Assembly: GCF_037975245.1 (NCBI RefSeq)
Contig: NC_092578.1
Span: 1,612,001-1,676,000 of the forward strand
DNA length: 64,000 nucleotides
Source of the DNA: Apostichopus japonicus
Lineage: Eukaryota; Echinodermata; Holothuroidea; Aspidochirotida; Stichopodidae
Direction of reading: 5' to 3'
Positions 1-16,900 of this stretch are shown here, one piece after another (position 1 is the first letter of the stretch; every line of letters begins with the position of its first letter). The notes under the pieces were generated by a model that saw only the letters and a list, made by a program, of their open reading frames with translations, made no database searches and was not told where the DNA came from. The translations under genes were made by a program, and so were the position numbers.

Positions 1-707
1 GTCGGGAAAAACACCAAAATGACCTAATACAGTTGTTTGTTTTGACATATTTTCCAGTCAACATCATTATTTTTCTGCCTCTATGTATGTAAATAACATA
101 AATCAATATACAGATGGCGTGAAAATATGAAGATGACCTAAAGCATTTTTAGAAATGCTTTGATTAAATGTGGAAATTACTGCCAGCGAGTTATGCGAAG
201 TGTTTGGGTTCAGTATGCTAAAGTTGCTCCTCTTCTAGCTCAAAATCTAAACGGTCATGATATGGAAATTTGCAAAATTTTGAAACATGACATACCAATC
301 CACCAGCTATGGTGTATGTAGGGTGTAAGATATCCCAGTTGAAAACTTATCTTTATATTTTAGGGCAATTGGAAAGTGACGATTTTTGTCTGCAAAAATA
401 ATTATTGTGCGACACCTGAAGAGGATGGAAAGAGGCTAGAAACAGGTATACAATTTCTCTAAATAATTCCAACATGGATTTCAAATACAGTTAGATTGTG
501 TGTGACAGTTACCTATTAAAGTAACATATTTGGAAATCTTTTATTAACAAGAAACAATTACCACCATCCAAACATACAAATAAAAGTAAATTGAAGTTGT
601 TTCTAAGAAAGCCACTGAGAACACTGACTGTTATTGGAGACCAAAAATAAACAACCACTAACACTTTTGTGGAAAATAGTGTGTAATTTGACAGATATTT
701 CTTGATT

Positions 708-757
708 TTGATAAATGGGGTGGGGGGTTGGGGTGTGGGGGGGGTTGGGGCAGGGCA
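708..757 (+). repeat. G-rich run with G-quadruplex potential
   Basis: The plus strand carries at least five runs of four or more G separated by one to four bases. This fits the intramolecular quadruplex pattern on sequence alone. It lies downstream of the IDI1-like gene, where the transcript strand would be C-rich. Confidence 0.45.
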
Positions 758-1799
758 ATAAAGATAGTTCACAACTTTTGTATGAAACATAACACAAATT
801 CCAATTACCTCAATGAATGCCGAAAATCTAGTTTTGTAACCGTAGCAATGAAATGTAAACAAAATGAGAGACTGTGATCAACACATCATGCTAATGATCG
901 AACCAGTTATATTTAATTTATTCAGAGATTGTTTGTTCAATCAGTCAATACATTCAGGTCTGTGATCCTACTCAAATATTCAACACTTTATCAAAGAAGA
1001 CACATAACTACATCCTATAGAGGAAAGTGAAGTCCATTCTTTTGTAATCTTCAGTTCAATATCCAACTTTAAATGTTAACATAAATTCATCACTTATTAT
1101 GGCATATGTGTCTGCAGTAAATTCAAACTCACCTCCAAATGTAATATGAGCTTGACTTGACATACTACATGATTGTATGTATGAATCTTTACCATGTTAT
1201 CAGTCAAGCATTGCTTATTATTGCACTGTGAATAGTCACTACTTTGCTAACTCAAAATAATTGTGAGAGGACTGAAGAAAACATTTCATCAGAAACCTCC
1301 AGTCCTTTCCTGACAGGTGGTACTCTCAAAGTTGTGGGCAGCTGGGCTGTTGAACCCTGGGTCCCGGGTTCATCAAATGTGGGATATACAACAATGGGTT
1401 AAAGAATAACATATTTTCATACCAACACGAAATGTACCATGAATTCATGAAGACCCCAAAATGGTGGGGGCGGGGGGGGGGGAGGGTGCAGTGACATAAA
1501 TATCCTTGGGGTCCAACCAGACTCTCTAATCTCCTGATTCTGGGGAAGGAGAGCGAGGGAGGTAGGGAAGTGACAGGAAAAGCTAAATAGAGGCCACTAT
1601 CTGTTCTCCTCAAGGCTGAATAAAATATAGCATCATTTTACGACAAAACATGATTTAATCCTTTCCCCCATATCCCTCACACCAAAAGTACTGTCTCTGC
1701 AACTGCATTGAAGCTTAATACCACTCTGATATCAAACCATAAATTTCATCGCTGCCACTCAAAGAAATGTTCACTGATTTGTTTTGAAATTCGTTGTCA

Positions 1800-1805
1800 T
1801 TTATT
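1800..1805 (-). promoter_or_regulatory. Candidate poly(A) signal of the IDI1-like gene
   Basis: TTTATT on the plus strand reads AATAAA on the minus strand, about 36 nt after the stop codon of the isomerase. It is the nearest canonical hexamer. Other TTTATT copies further left (for example near 541 and 917) are alternatives, so the real cleavage site is unknown. Confidence 0.3.
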
Positions 1806-1840
1806 GTCATTGTTCAGCTGTTTGTAGTTGTGTAGTTCAC

Positions 1841-5108
<3,268 letters not shown>

Positions 5109-5960
5109 TCCGGTAGATATCAAGTGCCGGAAGAAAACAAAATTTTGCTGGTACTGTATGAGAAAACAAAATGGGTATGTCTTTCCAATATCTAAAGAGG
5201 TTACAATGGTATTTCAATCATGGATTTCATGACAAAGCTTGGACTTAGTGAAATGTGTGTCACTGATTGGTCACAAGGCGCTCTAAGGGTATTTTACTTA
5301 TTGTCCACAGGCTTAAGTCCTAGCTTTGCAGGCAAAACTGTAACAACTGGTACTTTGTAGCATACACTACTCAGGCCTATGTTGATTCCTACAAGTACAA
5401 TAAGTGAAAGATAAAGGATACAAACGTTTGGTTACTCAATCAATTAGTGTATATAAATGATAATTCAACGTCTCAAAAAACAGAACAAGCCTTAGAAGCG
5501 ATATAAATTGCTGTCAAAGCATAATTGTCTAGGCTAAGCCGATAACGATGCACAAATCTAGTTAGTTCTTACTGGGTGCTGCTACGACGAGGTACAGTAT
5601 AGGCCTAGTTTATCCGACCTAATGTAGCCAGCAATATCGGACTAGTTAAGCGAAAATCAGAAACCTTCTTACTTCTCACGATTATAACGAATAAAGACTT
5701 GGTCTCGCGTAGAAATACTGGTTATCAGGAAGCAATTAGAATGTTACTTAAATACTTCAGTGATAAAGAAAATGAGAATTTGTGCTTCGTACTGTCTATG
5801 TCAAGTGCGACAAACTAAATTAGCACACACACTTATCGCGCAGAATTTATTTTCTACGGAGGCATAGAAGGAACATTATATTGTCAATGTATGATCTCAC
5901 CGGCACACAGAACTACAGTCGAAATCTGAAATTATTTTAAACACTTTTGAAGGGGACGTT
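5109..5960 (-). promoter_or_regulatory. Upstream/promoter region of the IDI1-like gene
   Basis: Upstream of the first coding exon. A pyrimidine tract ending in ACAG near 5160 (minus) could be a splice acceptor, which would put a 5' UTR exon further right. From about 5510 to 5960 CpG dinucleotides are visibly denser than in the surrounding DNA, as expected around a transcription start. I found no clear TATA box or sterol response element. Confidence 0.3.
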
Positions 5961-8900
5961 TTGCGAATTGCTTTCATGATTAAAGCATGCATTTTTAATT
6001 GCATCTTTTTTAAGCTCGCTCAAAGGTTCATGATTCAGTTCATTGCATAATCCTTGCTAGTTCTTAGTCACTTTACATACCTTAGTTTGTTAGAGCTATC
6101 ATTATGTCATCTGCAAAAGCAGAATAAGTTCTTGCTGCCTGGGGAGGGATAGGGGGGGGGGGGAAGGTAAGTTGATATATTCTCCCTCCAGTTTGTGAGT
6201 GTATGTGTGAAGGGAGGGGGATGCAGGGAACTTATTTTGAAGGGTACAACCATGGGAACATGACAAGATTGTATGTTATAAATTCAAACTTAAGTATGAA
6301 ACAATGCAAAGTGGTGTAAGGAGAGTGGCTGCACTATTCTTAATAAGCAAATATTTCTTTCAAGACAGGAAAAAACAAAACAAGATATATTACTGTTTGG
6401 CAAATGAATATTATCTATATATTTAAGCTTTGACTACATAGCATATGTATTCATTACTATCATAAAAGCACACAGTGCCACAAAAAGGTACAACAAGCAA
6501 CTAAGCATGAGCAGTTTTTCCCCAGGTCAGGTCAAATAACATAAACATAGAATACATGCATTCATTTCTTACATAGCAAGTGATAACAGAGATTGGCTAA
6601 TACAGTTCTTGTTTCATGTGAGTGAAATTTGCCAGTTATTGAGTATAATGGTCAATTAAATATCTCACTGTGGATAAATACTGTCAGATTGGCAGATTAA
6701 TTTTTCTTGCTGCAATTTAAGCATGGGTGACCATTTTCTAACTCTCTAGCATAATTGGCAGCAATACCAACGACCATATAGTAAGAGCTCTCAAATCATT
6801 TTCTTGTGTTTCATGAAGTAAGAGAGACTAAGACAACATCACAATGCCTGAATATACATTTTAACATGCCCAACATACACTACCATGAACTGAAGGAAAG
6901 GACAACGAAAAATAAACTGTTATTTCACCCGCAAAAGTAGCATAGGGATTATAAAAAAAATGAAATATTACATTAATCTTGTCATCTTGTGATCTTGTGT
7001 TTTCCTTTTTAAAAATGTCTGAGAACAATTTGGAGAGTAAAGACCTCCAGGTGAGTACTTTTGAAAACTTCTAGCAATTATAGCGTACTATAGTTTGGGG
7101 CCTATACAGACTACCTTTAACTCTACCATCTTCTTGGTACTATTGTGTAGTATGTAATCACAAAACATTGTGATGAATGTGACAGTATTCACTAAACAAA
7201 TTCACATAGCAGGTTAGTATACATACAGTTGGAATAGTCAAATTGTTTAGGTAAACTATAAATACTCCTTTAAGGGTTTTAAACAACACTGAGATATTCT
7301 TATTTACACATTAATTAATTAACTAATTAATTAATTAATAAAAAGAAGCCAATCTGGCCATCAAAATTATACACATGATCATCATACATAGCTGAGCACC
7401 CTGTTTGTACACTGGAAATCTATTTACAGCTTTACAAATAAAATTGTGTACATTGCATATTTTAGAAAAGAAGCAAAGTATTATACAAAAAACCTGCTGA
7501 ATTTGATATGTACACAAAGGGCTCTTCCAGTGGCTCAAGTTGATCGTTTTGTTGCTGTCAAATTTCTGTACAACTATGTAGTTCCACATTCATTAATATG
7601 CGCCAACATATGTCTTGTTTCAACTAGCAATCGTGCCAACATTTTTCCTTTGAAATGTCACGTTACTTTGCCACCGAAGAATGATAAATCCCTCTCGCAG
7701 CAAGTAATGCATCAGAAGCAAGTACTGAGCTAACAGCAAAGACCATTAAATATTATTCCGTTTTCCTGATAAAGCCAGGAGGTTTCTTCCCCAGAAATAT
7801 GACTCTTAATAAACACATTCAGATTCAGAAATAAGACATTTGGATGGGTATATCTACTAATCTTTGCATGTAGCTGTTCTCTTTAAAGTAGCAGATAACT
7901 ACCGGGTTCCAACAATGATAGCGAGGAAATACGACACTGTGTACAGCGATCGAACAAGATACATTCATATGTAAATTTTACCCATTTAGATGTCATGTTC
8001 TTTCAGAATTTGGGGAAATACTTCAGTTAGATTTTAACTTGGTAAATGTGTCTACTTCCTGTTTTCATGACACTTGCATGATGGAACTATAAAACCACAA
8101 ATGAGAATATTTATCAACATCATAAATGATATATCACACTCATCAACAAGGGCTTCTTTCTCTTGGTATGCTTCAAAACCCATCAGCCACCCCACCCCAC
8201 CCATCCACCTCCAACCTCACTCTTTCAAGTCAACCCTTCCAACATAGGCCTACTGTTCTTCTCACACACTAAGATGGAGATTTAACTTTTGTAATTTTGT
8301 GATAGACATCTAAATAAACAGCTTTTATTGTAATTCATGCAGGCTTCAATTCTGTTTTGAAATCTATCCTGTACAGTGCCAGAAATAATATTGTAAAAAT
8401 TACTCAGGAGCTCTTGACCAAAGCTTTATGCAATATTTAAAGACTACTGATAGGAGGTGATCAGATGAGCATTATAATTAGCAACCATCATCATCATCCC
8501 CATCATCATCCAGTATGGGACAGAAATGCTGTAGAGGAAAGAATGAACGGAATTAGATATTAAAATCCCGGTTATCAACTTGTGGCATCTCTCTGCCACT
8601 TGAACCCCACGCATCAGTGGCAACACTACATGAAATGATCAGTGTGAGGTGCATAAGACTAGATATACCTCTGTAAACAGCAACAACTGATGACTAAAAT
8701 AAAAGATGCTATTAAACGGTTGTGAGGGCTACAATCCATCACACTCGTCAGATTGTGGGGAATGATCTTATCCAAAAGACATAACTGGACACATTAGGCA
8801 AACTAATCACTGATTTTAGATCTTTTAAAATGGCAAGTTTGATTAAGCATTTAGTACCCATACCAACATTAATTTACAAAATCAATCGTTAAATCAGTAA

Positions 8901-9737
8901 TTAAACTTTCATGGAACAAAGGAAATGACACAAAACTCACTTCAAGAATAAGACAAAAAGAGAAAAGGATACATGAAAATTTATAAAGCTTTAGTAAAAG
9001 AAGATAAACAAATCCTAGTAAAATGTTCAGGAGTCATCTTAATTTGTGACAGATTTTTTATTAAGATCATCCAAATGTCTGTTTTGTCCTGAAGCTAATA
9101 AAACTAAATGCTATACATTTGCTTACTAAAACTCTTATCATCTCGGGACACAACATTTTTCACAGGAGCTGTGATGCTACAGTGTGTGTTGAAGCGACAA
9201 TCTGAGGCTACCATACTCCATGACTGAATCCAAGATATGGTACCATGAAGAATAAATCATGCCAGTAGCAAGAAATTTTAGTATAAACTTCAGAGATTTG
9301 CAAATGAAATCATAAAACATCACATTAATTTTTAAGAGATTCAAACTTTACTGAGATGTTAGCAGCCCATGATTCGGTGCAGCTACATGGATGTAACCAT
9401 ACAGATCTCTTGGTTAGATTGAGGGCGCACGGATACAGTTGTGAGTATAAACAATAGGATTGGTTACAGTGACAACAAAAACTATGACAATTATGGCTTG
9501 CAGTCTTGCAAGTGATGTACTAAGGATAGAATATTAATAGCTACTTCTGTTATGTATGATGAGCTCTAAATAGCATAGGTGATGGTTCCCTGGTAGAGGG
9601 GTATACTGTCAGTAACAGATTCCCAGAAAAAGAGCATTTTACTCAGCGATTCTTGGTCAAATGTTGCCACTGCTTCCAACGGGTGATACTGCATTTCTAC
9701 CAGGGTTGTTTCCCTACTTTTATCTAAACATTTTCCA
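5961..9737. other. Intergenic DNA, no gene seen
   Basis: No open frame here shows a recognisable family or a credible exon chain on either strand. Contents are AT-rich unique-looking sequence, a G-run near 6148-6165, a TTAA-type tetranucleotide tract near 7308-7342, and C-rich pieces near 8186-8225. It lies between the 3' end of the TROAP-like gene and the 5' end of the IDI1-like gene, both on the minus strand. Confidence 0.6.
7308..7342. repeat. (ATTA)n tetranucleotide microsatellite
   Basis: Nearly uninterrupted repeats of ATTA/TTAA over about 35 bp. A similar but longer tract is at 27498-27545. Confidence 0.8.
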
Positions 9738-10690
9738 GGACCAAAGTATCAAGTCATGTTGGTAACATATGTACAGGAATAGACAAGAATTATTTCCATG
9801 AGGTCAATGTATCAAGTCATGTTAGTAACATATGTACAGGAATAGACAAGAATTCCATGAGGTCAATGTATCAAGTCATGTTAGTAACATATGTACAGGA
9901 ATAGACAAGAATTCCATGAGGTCAATGTATCAAGTCATGTTAGTAACATATGTACAGGAATAGACAAGAATTCCATGAGGTCAATGTATCAAGTCATGTT
10001 AGCAACATATGTACAGGAATAGACAAGAATTCCATGAGGTCAATGTATCAAGTCATGTTAGTAACATATGTACAGGAATAGACAAGAATTCCATGAGGTC
10101 AATGTATCAAGTCATGTTAGCAACATATGTACAGGAATAGACAAGAATTCCATGAGGTCAATGTATCAAGTCATGTTAGTAACATATGTACAGGAATAGA
10201 CAAGAATTCCATGAGGTCAATGTATCAAGTCATGTTAGTAACATATGTACAGGAATAGACAAGAATTCCATGAGGTCAATGTATCAAGTCATGTTAGCAA
10301 CATATGTACAGGAATAGACAAGAATTCCATGAGGTCAATGTATCAAGTCATGTTAGCAACATATGTACAGGAATAGACAAGAATTCCATGAGGTCAATGT
10401 ATCAAGTCATGTTAGCAACATATGTACAGGAATAGACAAGAATTCCATGAGGTCAATGTATCAAGTCATGTTAGCAACATATGTACAGGAATAGACAAGA
10501 ATTCCATGAGGTCAATGTATCAAGTCATGTTAGTAACATATGTACAGGAATAGACAAGAATTCCATGAGGTCAATGTATCAAGTCATGTTAGCAACATAT
10601 GTACAGGAATAGACAAGAATTCCATGAGGTCAATGCATCAAGTCATGTTAGTAACATATGTACTGGAATAGACATGTGTACAACATATGT
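9738..10690. repeat. 59-bp minisatellite, about 16 copies
   Basis: Head-to-tail array with a 59-bp period (for example unit starts at 9800 and 9859), about 16 copies. The first is divergent (extra bases near 9791) and the last two decay near 10640-10690. Internal copies are almost identical. The main variable position is T or C inside GTTAGYAAC, and each unit carries the near-palindrome ACATATGT. The array lies about 300 bp beyond the stop codon of the TROAP-like gene, possibly in its 3' UTR or just downstream. Confidence 0.97.
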
Positions 10691-10978
10691 ACTGGAATAG
10701 GTCTGCTGACATTATATAACATTTTCTTAATTATTTTTCACTTATTTAGACACTTGGGCAGCTTCTCTTGGCCACAAAACTCTCTCTCTCCCGATTTTCA
10801 TGTTTTCTCCTTGACTTTTATGACAGCGCAAACAATCCGAATGAAGGGAAGGAACAAACAGGTACACTCATTTACAAAGCAAAAAGGAGAGGAAAAAAAA
10901 AAAAAAAAAAAAGGTGAAAAAAAAAAAAATTGGAGCACAGCAAAAAACATGGAAGAAAAGTTAGTTGAAATCAAAACC
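10691..10978. other. 3' flank of the TROAP-like gene with poly-A/T tract
   Basis: Between the minisatellite and the TROAP-like stop. It contains an A-rich tract (about 10889-10930 on plus; U-rich in the TROAP transcript). No AATAAA hexamer on the minus strand was seen in this piece. A 117-codon plus-strand open frame here is low complexity (poly-Lys) and not credible as a gene. Confidence 0.5.
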
Positions 10979-13900
10979 CTAGTACAAAATTACCATGTCA
11001 TCTTGATCTGACAATATCTTGGCGACTGGATTGAGATCTGCTCTTCCTTTGCCATGGTTTCCATGGTGACTAATGGAATAGAGGGAGCACTCTTGGTCAA
11101 GCAATGCCTCCTTGAAGATCAGCTCTGTTTTATCTATAAAAGAGATGTGACAAACTGAACAAATGAGAAATATGACAAATTCGTTGAATTGTTTCCAAAC
11201 TTAAGAAAACATTCTTTAACGTATTAGACAAAACTACAACGGAAAATTGAGGGCTCTAAAAAACTTCCTCAAAACAAAATAAAGAAGATAAGAAATAGTG
11301 AACCTGTCAGTGTTATTTACTGTTAAGTTGTTATTTACTGTAAAGTCCCTCACAATGTGTTATAAGGTTTTTCATGGGTCTTGGTCTACCCTTGTGTGAG
11401 TTTGTAATATTTCAAGCAGCTGGGTTTTTGTCACAAGCTTAGGTTCTCTAACCCGTCAAACATGGTTCAACAGAAATTTTCTTGTATTTTTACTGAATTT
11501 AAGTCACAACTGATGTTTACATTTCTTGTCGTCTCAAAGAGAGCTGACCTTTGTTTTGACTTGTAAATGTAACAGACTATCACTACTGTTTAAAAAACAT
11601 TTACCTAATATGTGATACAAGTCATGACAGATGTCTACTCTGGTATTTCTAGTGAATTAAAGATGATAAGTTCCAAGAAAAACACAGCTACTTCCAGAGG
11701 AAACCTGTTACAAGTTTTGATACATATATTTACTGATTTTACTCCTACCTCTGATAGCTGTTGCAGTTGATGCAAAGGCTTGATGGGGAGGCATCTGTCC
11801 TCTCAGAGATAATGAACCAGCCTTATGAGACCTGCTGGTATCTGGTATTATCTGGGCTCTTTGACCGGTAGGCTTTATGGATGACAGAAAGTCATTTATA
11901 TCTGATTGTAGACTAGTTGCTGGATGTTCTTTCACTGGAGTTGGTCTCAAATGGCGATGTTCTGCAGGCGCTGACAATTTATTGGAAGTCTCAGGGGAGT
12001 ACACAGTCGATGAGTTCTTGGTGTAAACCGAAGAAGTTTGTTTATCTTGCTCTTCATCAAAGTTAAGTTTACCTTGAACATCTTCAAGGCTAAGATCACT
12101 CCTCTGTTGAGGTCCTTTATTCTTGAGAATGCCTGGGTGTGGAGTAGTACGGAAGTTACATTTCTTTGCCTCAGACTGGGGTCCTAACACTTGTGGCGGT
12201 GCAAAAGTGACCATTTTAGCCAGGTTGGGAGCAAGTCCAATTGGAGAATAAAGTATTCCACCCCGTTGTAGCAACGGCTGTTGCATCAAGTAAGACTGCA
12301 TCTGGAAGGCACCGTGATTGGCCATGGGAGCTCTTTGTGCGCCAGCAGAAGCCAAAGTAGGTATAGGTTGTCGGTAAACTTGTTGGGTGTAGGTAGAAGT
12401 GCTCCCCAGTTGCAAAGATGGCGCCATGGTTGCATTAGAAGGGAATTGAACACTAGGTATTTGACGATGATAAGGAACGTCAGCCAATCGAAAAGGTTCC
12501 TCAGAATTAACCTGTGGCCTAGACAATGGTCCAGTGACATTATGTCCTAATCCAGGCATGCAATTGTCTAATCTGTCCTGCAAGGAATGTGAGACTGGCA
12601 ATGTTGCATTACTTGGTTTTGTACAGGCAGAATGTGGTGTCCTTGAAATATTGATTTGCCCATTGTTGCCATGATGTCTCATCTGTAGGACAGACACAGG
12701 GCTTTGAAAATTTCCTTCCAAAGAATTCATGTTAACAGTCTGAAATGAATAGTTTCCTCTTTGGTTAACTACCTCTGCTTCTGATCCAGGCTGAAGACCA
12801 GTAGTGACTCTGTTAGCATAAATCTGGCTACCTTGATGGGTCAGCAGTTGGTTACCCACTTTAGAATTCACTCTCATTAGTTGTGGTCCATCATTAGTGA
12901 CCATTCCTACTGTGGTCTGTAAAAATTGAACCTCTGGGTGCCCCCCTCTTACAGGAATAGAAGAACTGCTTTCCCCACGAGAGATTTGCTGGAGTACCAC
13001 CGGCTGGTGGTTTAAAGGGGCAGGTTCTGCCCTCTGCGACGGTGTGGGCACAATAACACTGCGTTGTTGCTCATCAGAATGAATCCATGCAGTTTTTGGT
13101 GGTATTGATAGATGTGACTTCATATTAACTGGTTCTGTTCCTGTATTATTCATCCTCTCGACAACTGTCACTACATTACCTTGATGTGATGTCTGAATGT
13201 CCTGAGAGTCTGCAGGGATATGCAGGTTACTACTATTATTATTCCTAGAGTTATAATCTCCACTCTGACCGTAAGGAGCAGTCGAATGATAACCGTATTG
13301 CATGGTTGAAGAGCCACCACCCTGTGGCATCGATAAAGAGTGTTCGTATGACATGGTCGATGGATCACCTTGTCTATTGTTCCTGTGTGCTAACAACTCA
13401 TCACTTTGCACTGCTTGCCCCTCAACGGTCAAAGCTTCAAGCCTATTTGCGTCTTTACTAAATGTTCTTGAGTCTAAACTTTGTGGCAGTCTCTGTTTGC
13501 TTGGCATCTCAGATGGTACATCTTCCACCGATTCTGGAACTTTGGTCTCATCTTCCTTTAATTCATCCATCTCAGAGAGCATCTGAATCTCCAGTTCCAG
13601 TTGTTTCTCAAGTTCTTCCATCTCCTAGAAAAGGAGTTGTGAAAATTTCAGCAAAAGAAACAATGTTTTTTGATTGATTAAATTTGTGATTAATCTCCAA
13701 TAACTGTAATTGAAGCACTCCCTTCTTAAACCATCCTCGAGTGACAGAAGCCGAAGAGACATTTTTTCTGGGTAGTAATAAATAATTAATTACTAACTTA
13801 ATTATCAGTAGTATTGAAACCATTGTCAGCAGTTATGATCTTAGACTCATTGAGGGTAATCACACAAGGCTGCAATTTATTTCATTTCATTTCATTTATA

Positions 13901-16900
13901 GTACATGGCCAGGTAAGAATGACACAGAGGTTCCCAAAATAATAACAAAAGAATAAAATCTCCAATAAGTAGATTGCAATTTACAATCCTATCCCATAAT
14001 CAGTGTTAAGCAACCCACCGTCCTCAAACCACTAGGGGGTCTGCCAAAACATAATGGTTCTGTGAAAGTGGGCGCAGTAAGAGGGAGATTCTTAGTAGTA
14101 GATGGCCTTAAATCTGCCTAAAATACAGACATGATATTCACAAACCTTGATTCGTGTGGGTGGGTTCTTATGACAAGATCACTAGACTGCATGTCTGGAC
14201 ATGTTTGTACACGCACAAACCTAATCAGACGACACTAGAGCATTATTGATGTGGGGCCCACAAATTGTTCGCCTGGTAGGAAATGTTCCCACGGACCCGA
14301 AAAATGTTGAGTCCAAATAATAACCATAATGCATCATCTAGAAATCTGTTCACATAAACCAATTACCTGGAGTTTCACAACTTGCTGTTTTCTCTCATGC
14401 AAGAAGACTTGGTTTTCAGCTTGGTCCGAGAAGAGAGAAGTCGCCAGTTCCTGCGTTAGAAGACAAGAAGACAAAGCTTGGATTAAATTAGTGTGTAGTA
14501 AGACAACCTCAAGGATTACATTATCATATCATTTATACGGTAGCTGGGAGTGGGGTTGGGGAGGGTAAGGGGCGATAATGTCACAACTGAGAGACCTATT
14601 GAAGTTTTAGAGCTGAGGCTCCACTTCTATGCGGACCTCCTTGATTTAACGTACAATGACACAGTTACGCACACACAAGCCATAACAACTGTAATATGCA
14701 ATATCAAGAAAAATTGGAGTCAATAATACACTTATGTTTGTGATAATCCCATCCAAAATCATCCAGCCTGAGATCTCTTCAATATCATGTATACCTTAGT
14801 GTTAGTCTCAGTTGCTACTCATAGACAAATACTTCAAATGACAGACAAAGATAATACTCCTCCTGTTAGAATAGAAGTCAATGGTATTTTGATCTTACCT
14901 CAGCTGAAGGGATAGCTATGGTGTCCTCTGCCCACTGGACTTTCTTTGAACACTGTTGGCAAGGAGTAACACAGAGAGTCGGATGTTAAAACGACATTGA
15001 AGCAGCTAAAATTTGCATTTGGTCAACGTTTTCCTGAAATTTCCCAAACCCCACCTAGTATCATGCCGGCTCTGATTGCAAATAATCCAAGTACAGCATC
15101 CAACTAGGTTTTGTCAACAAATTGACATGAAAATCGGAACCCTTTTTTTTTTTTTGTGAATGTGAAGTTTATTATGCTAGTTTAAAAAAAAAAAACAAGA
15201 TTCGATGAGTTTTCCCAGTTTGCTGTTAAGTTGTCTAATGCATACTTTTGAAATAAAAATGCTTTGAATACTGTGTGGATGAAGAAATATAGAAGATGTT
15301 ATTAAATGTATTTATTTTTAAAAGCTTCTTAAAAGAAGTGTGTATTTTTATTGTGATCAATTACAGTCTTACTTTGGGTAGCATATACTTGCAAGGTTTG
15401 GTAAGATTGTACACCAACTCATAAAGCTACATAAAGTATCTAGGAACTAGCGATAACACTTCATCCCAAATATTAGTTCCCCATACAGTCTTTCATGTGA
15501 TGTTAAAAAGCAAATCAAATGTTCAAATTTCTTGACTGCTTGAAATGAAAGTCGACTATTCCTGCTAAGGAAGTACATCGTTCATACTTACTGAAGCACT
15601 GCGGAAATGTGACTCTGGTTCCTGCTGTGAACCGGATAGCAGAGGAGAGCTTGTGATTTCCTGCTTCTGCAACACTGAGTGGAAATGAGGATTTGGCACT
15701 CGGGAAGCCTGAAAAAAGAACAGTAAAACACATCTTAGAAGTTACTTGACTACATAATGTTTGAGTGGAAATGAGGATTAGGCAGTTTATTTGACACTGG
15801 GGAAGCCTAGAAAAGAACACTAAAATACATCTTGAAGTTACTTGACTACATAATGCAGTGTCACATAAACAGACACTTTATACGTGATTTCTGGAAAGAC
15901 CTTGGATTCAAACAATTGATAAATTAATTTAGATAAATTAAGGCTAAAATTGGTCAAACCCCATGTATAATTTTGCAATCACGCTTCATGAATTGTGTTC
16001 ATTTTTCTAACAGAGCATTGCCCAACCGCCCCTGCCTTCCCATCCCACTTCCTTACAAACCTTCCCCACTTTCAGCCTTTCAGTCTTGGTTGATGTCAAG
16101 TTGATTCATTAAGGTAACTGTAATAGAATCCAGCCGATCCTTTAAAATCAGATAAGTGACTCACAGTCCGAGGAGTTTTCATGGCACTGGTTGCCATGTT
16201 GGATTTCTTCTGAAGAGGGATCTGCACCCTCCCAGGGGTGCCCCTACTCGCACTGATCTCCACCACATTCACAGCATTGGTTGCGGGTTTCTTGGATCCT
16301 TGGTGTGGCTTACGGTATATACTGGTCCTCGTTGCCGGGTTGTGACTGCTCACCCGAGATGGGGCAGGAACAGTCCCTTCCTCGCCCAAAGTAAGTCGTC
16401 TCATCACCAAACTGGTGTAGTCCTCATAGACATTTTTGGCAGCCTTCTTAGATTGGTAGTAGATAGAGGTCCTTTTCTGACTCAGAGGCTGGTAGTATGA
16501 GATAACAGGGTTCACAAATTAAGGAATACGCTACAGATTGCATATGCCAAGGGTCCCAGAGGAATCAAACACAGGCAATAACTGAGGTTGCATGTAATAT
16601 CATCGTGCTCATTCGTTTTGTGGCAAATTTGCTATACCCAGGCATAGCTTTCTTTCACCACTTCATTCCATATGCAAATAAGAAGCTATCATTGATTTGC
16701 CTTTACAAATTGCTCTGGGGAATCTACAGAAATTTAAACAATGATAAAAAATCTGCAGAGTCATGTAAATGAGAGCAAATCCAAGCATGTAATACAAAAA
16801 ATAAGTTTGAGGAACATAATGTAACATACAAATGCACATCTGTTGAAGGTCAGCATCTCTGATATAAAATGAGTACTGGATATGATAATTACCAGGAATT

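Larger units (their letters stand above)
1..1840. other. 3' flank of the IDI1-like gene, no gene seen
   Basis: AT-rich DNA downstream of the minus-strand IDI1-like stop codon. The open frames here are short, lack family features, and partly translate G-rich low-complexity DNA. Part of the stretch is probably the 3' UTR of the isomerase. G-runs lie near 715-757 and 1461-1490. Confidence 0.6.

Noticed and set aside
509-862. Minus-strand 117-codon open frame
   Set aside because: Pro/Phe-rich translation of G-rich low-complexity DNA, no domain, no splice context.
1326-1613. Minus-strand 95-codon open frame
   Set aside because: Spans a G-run, no recognisable motif; probably IDI1 3' flank.
7335-7733. 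Overlapping open frames on both strands near 7.3-7.7 kb
   Set aside because: No family features or exon borders; frames end in the TTAA microsatellite.
10658-11011. Plus-strand 117-codon frame
   Set aside because: Starts in the minisatellite, runs through a poly-A tract (poly-Lys) and is antisense to TROAP exon 12.
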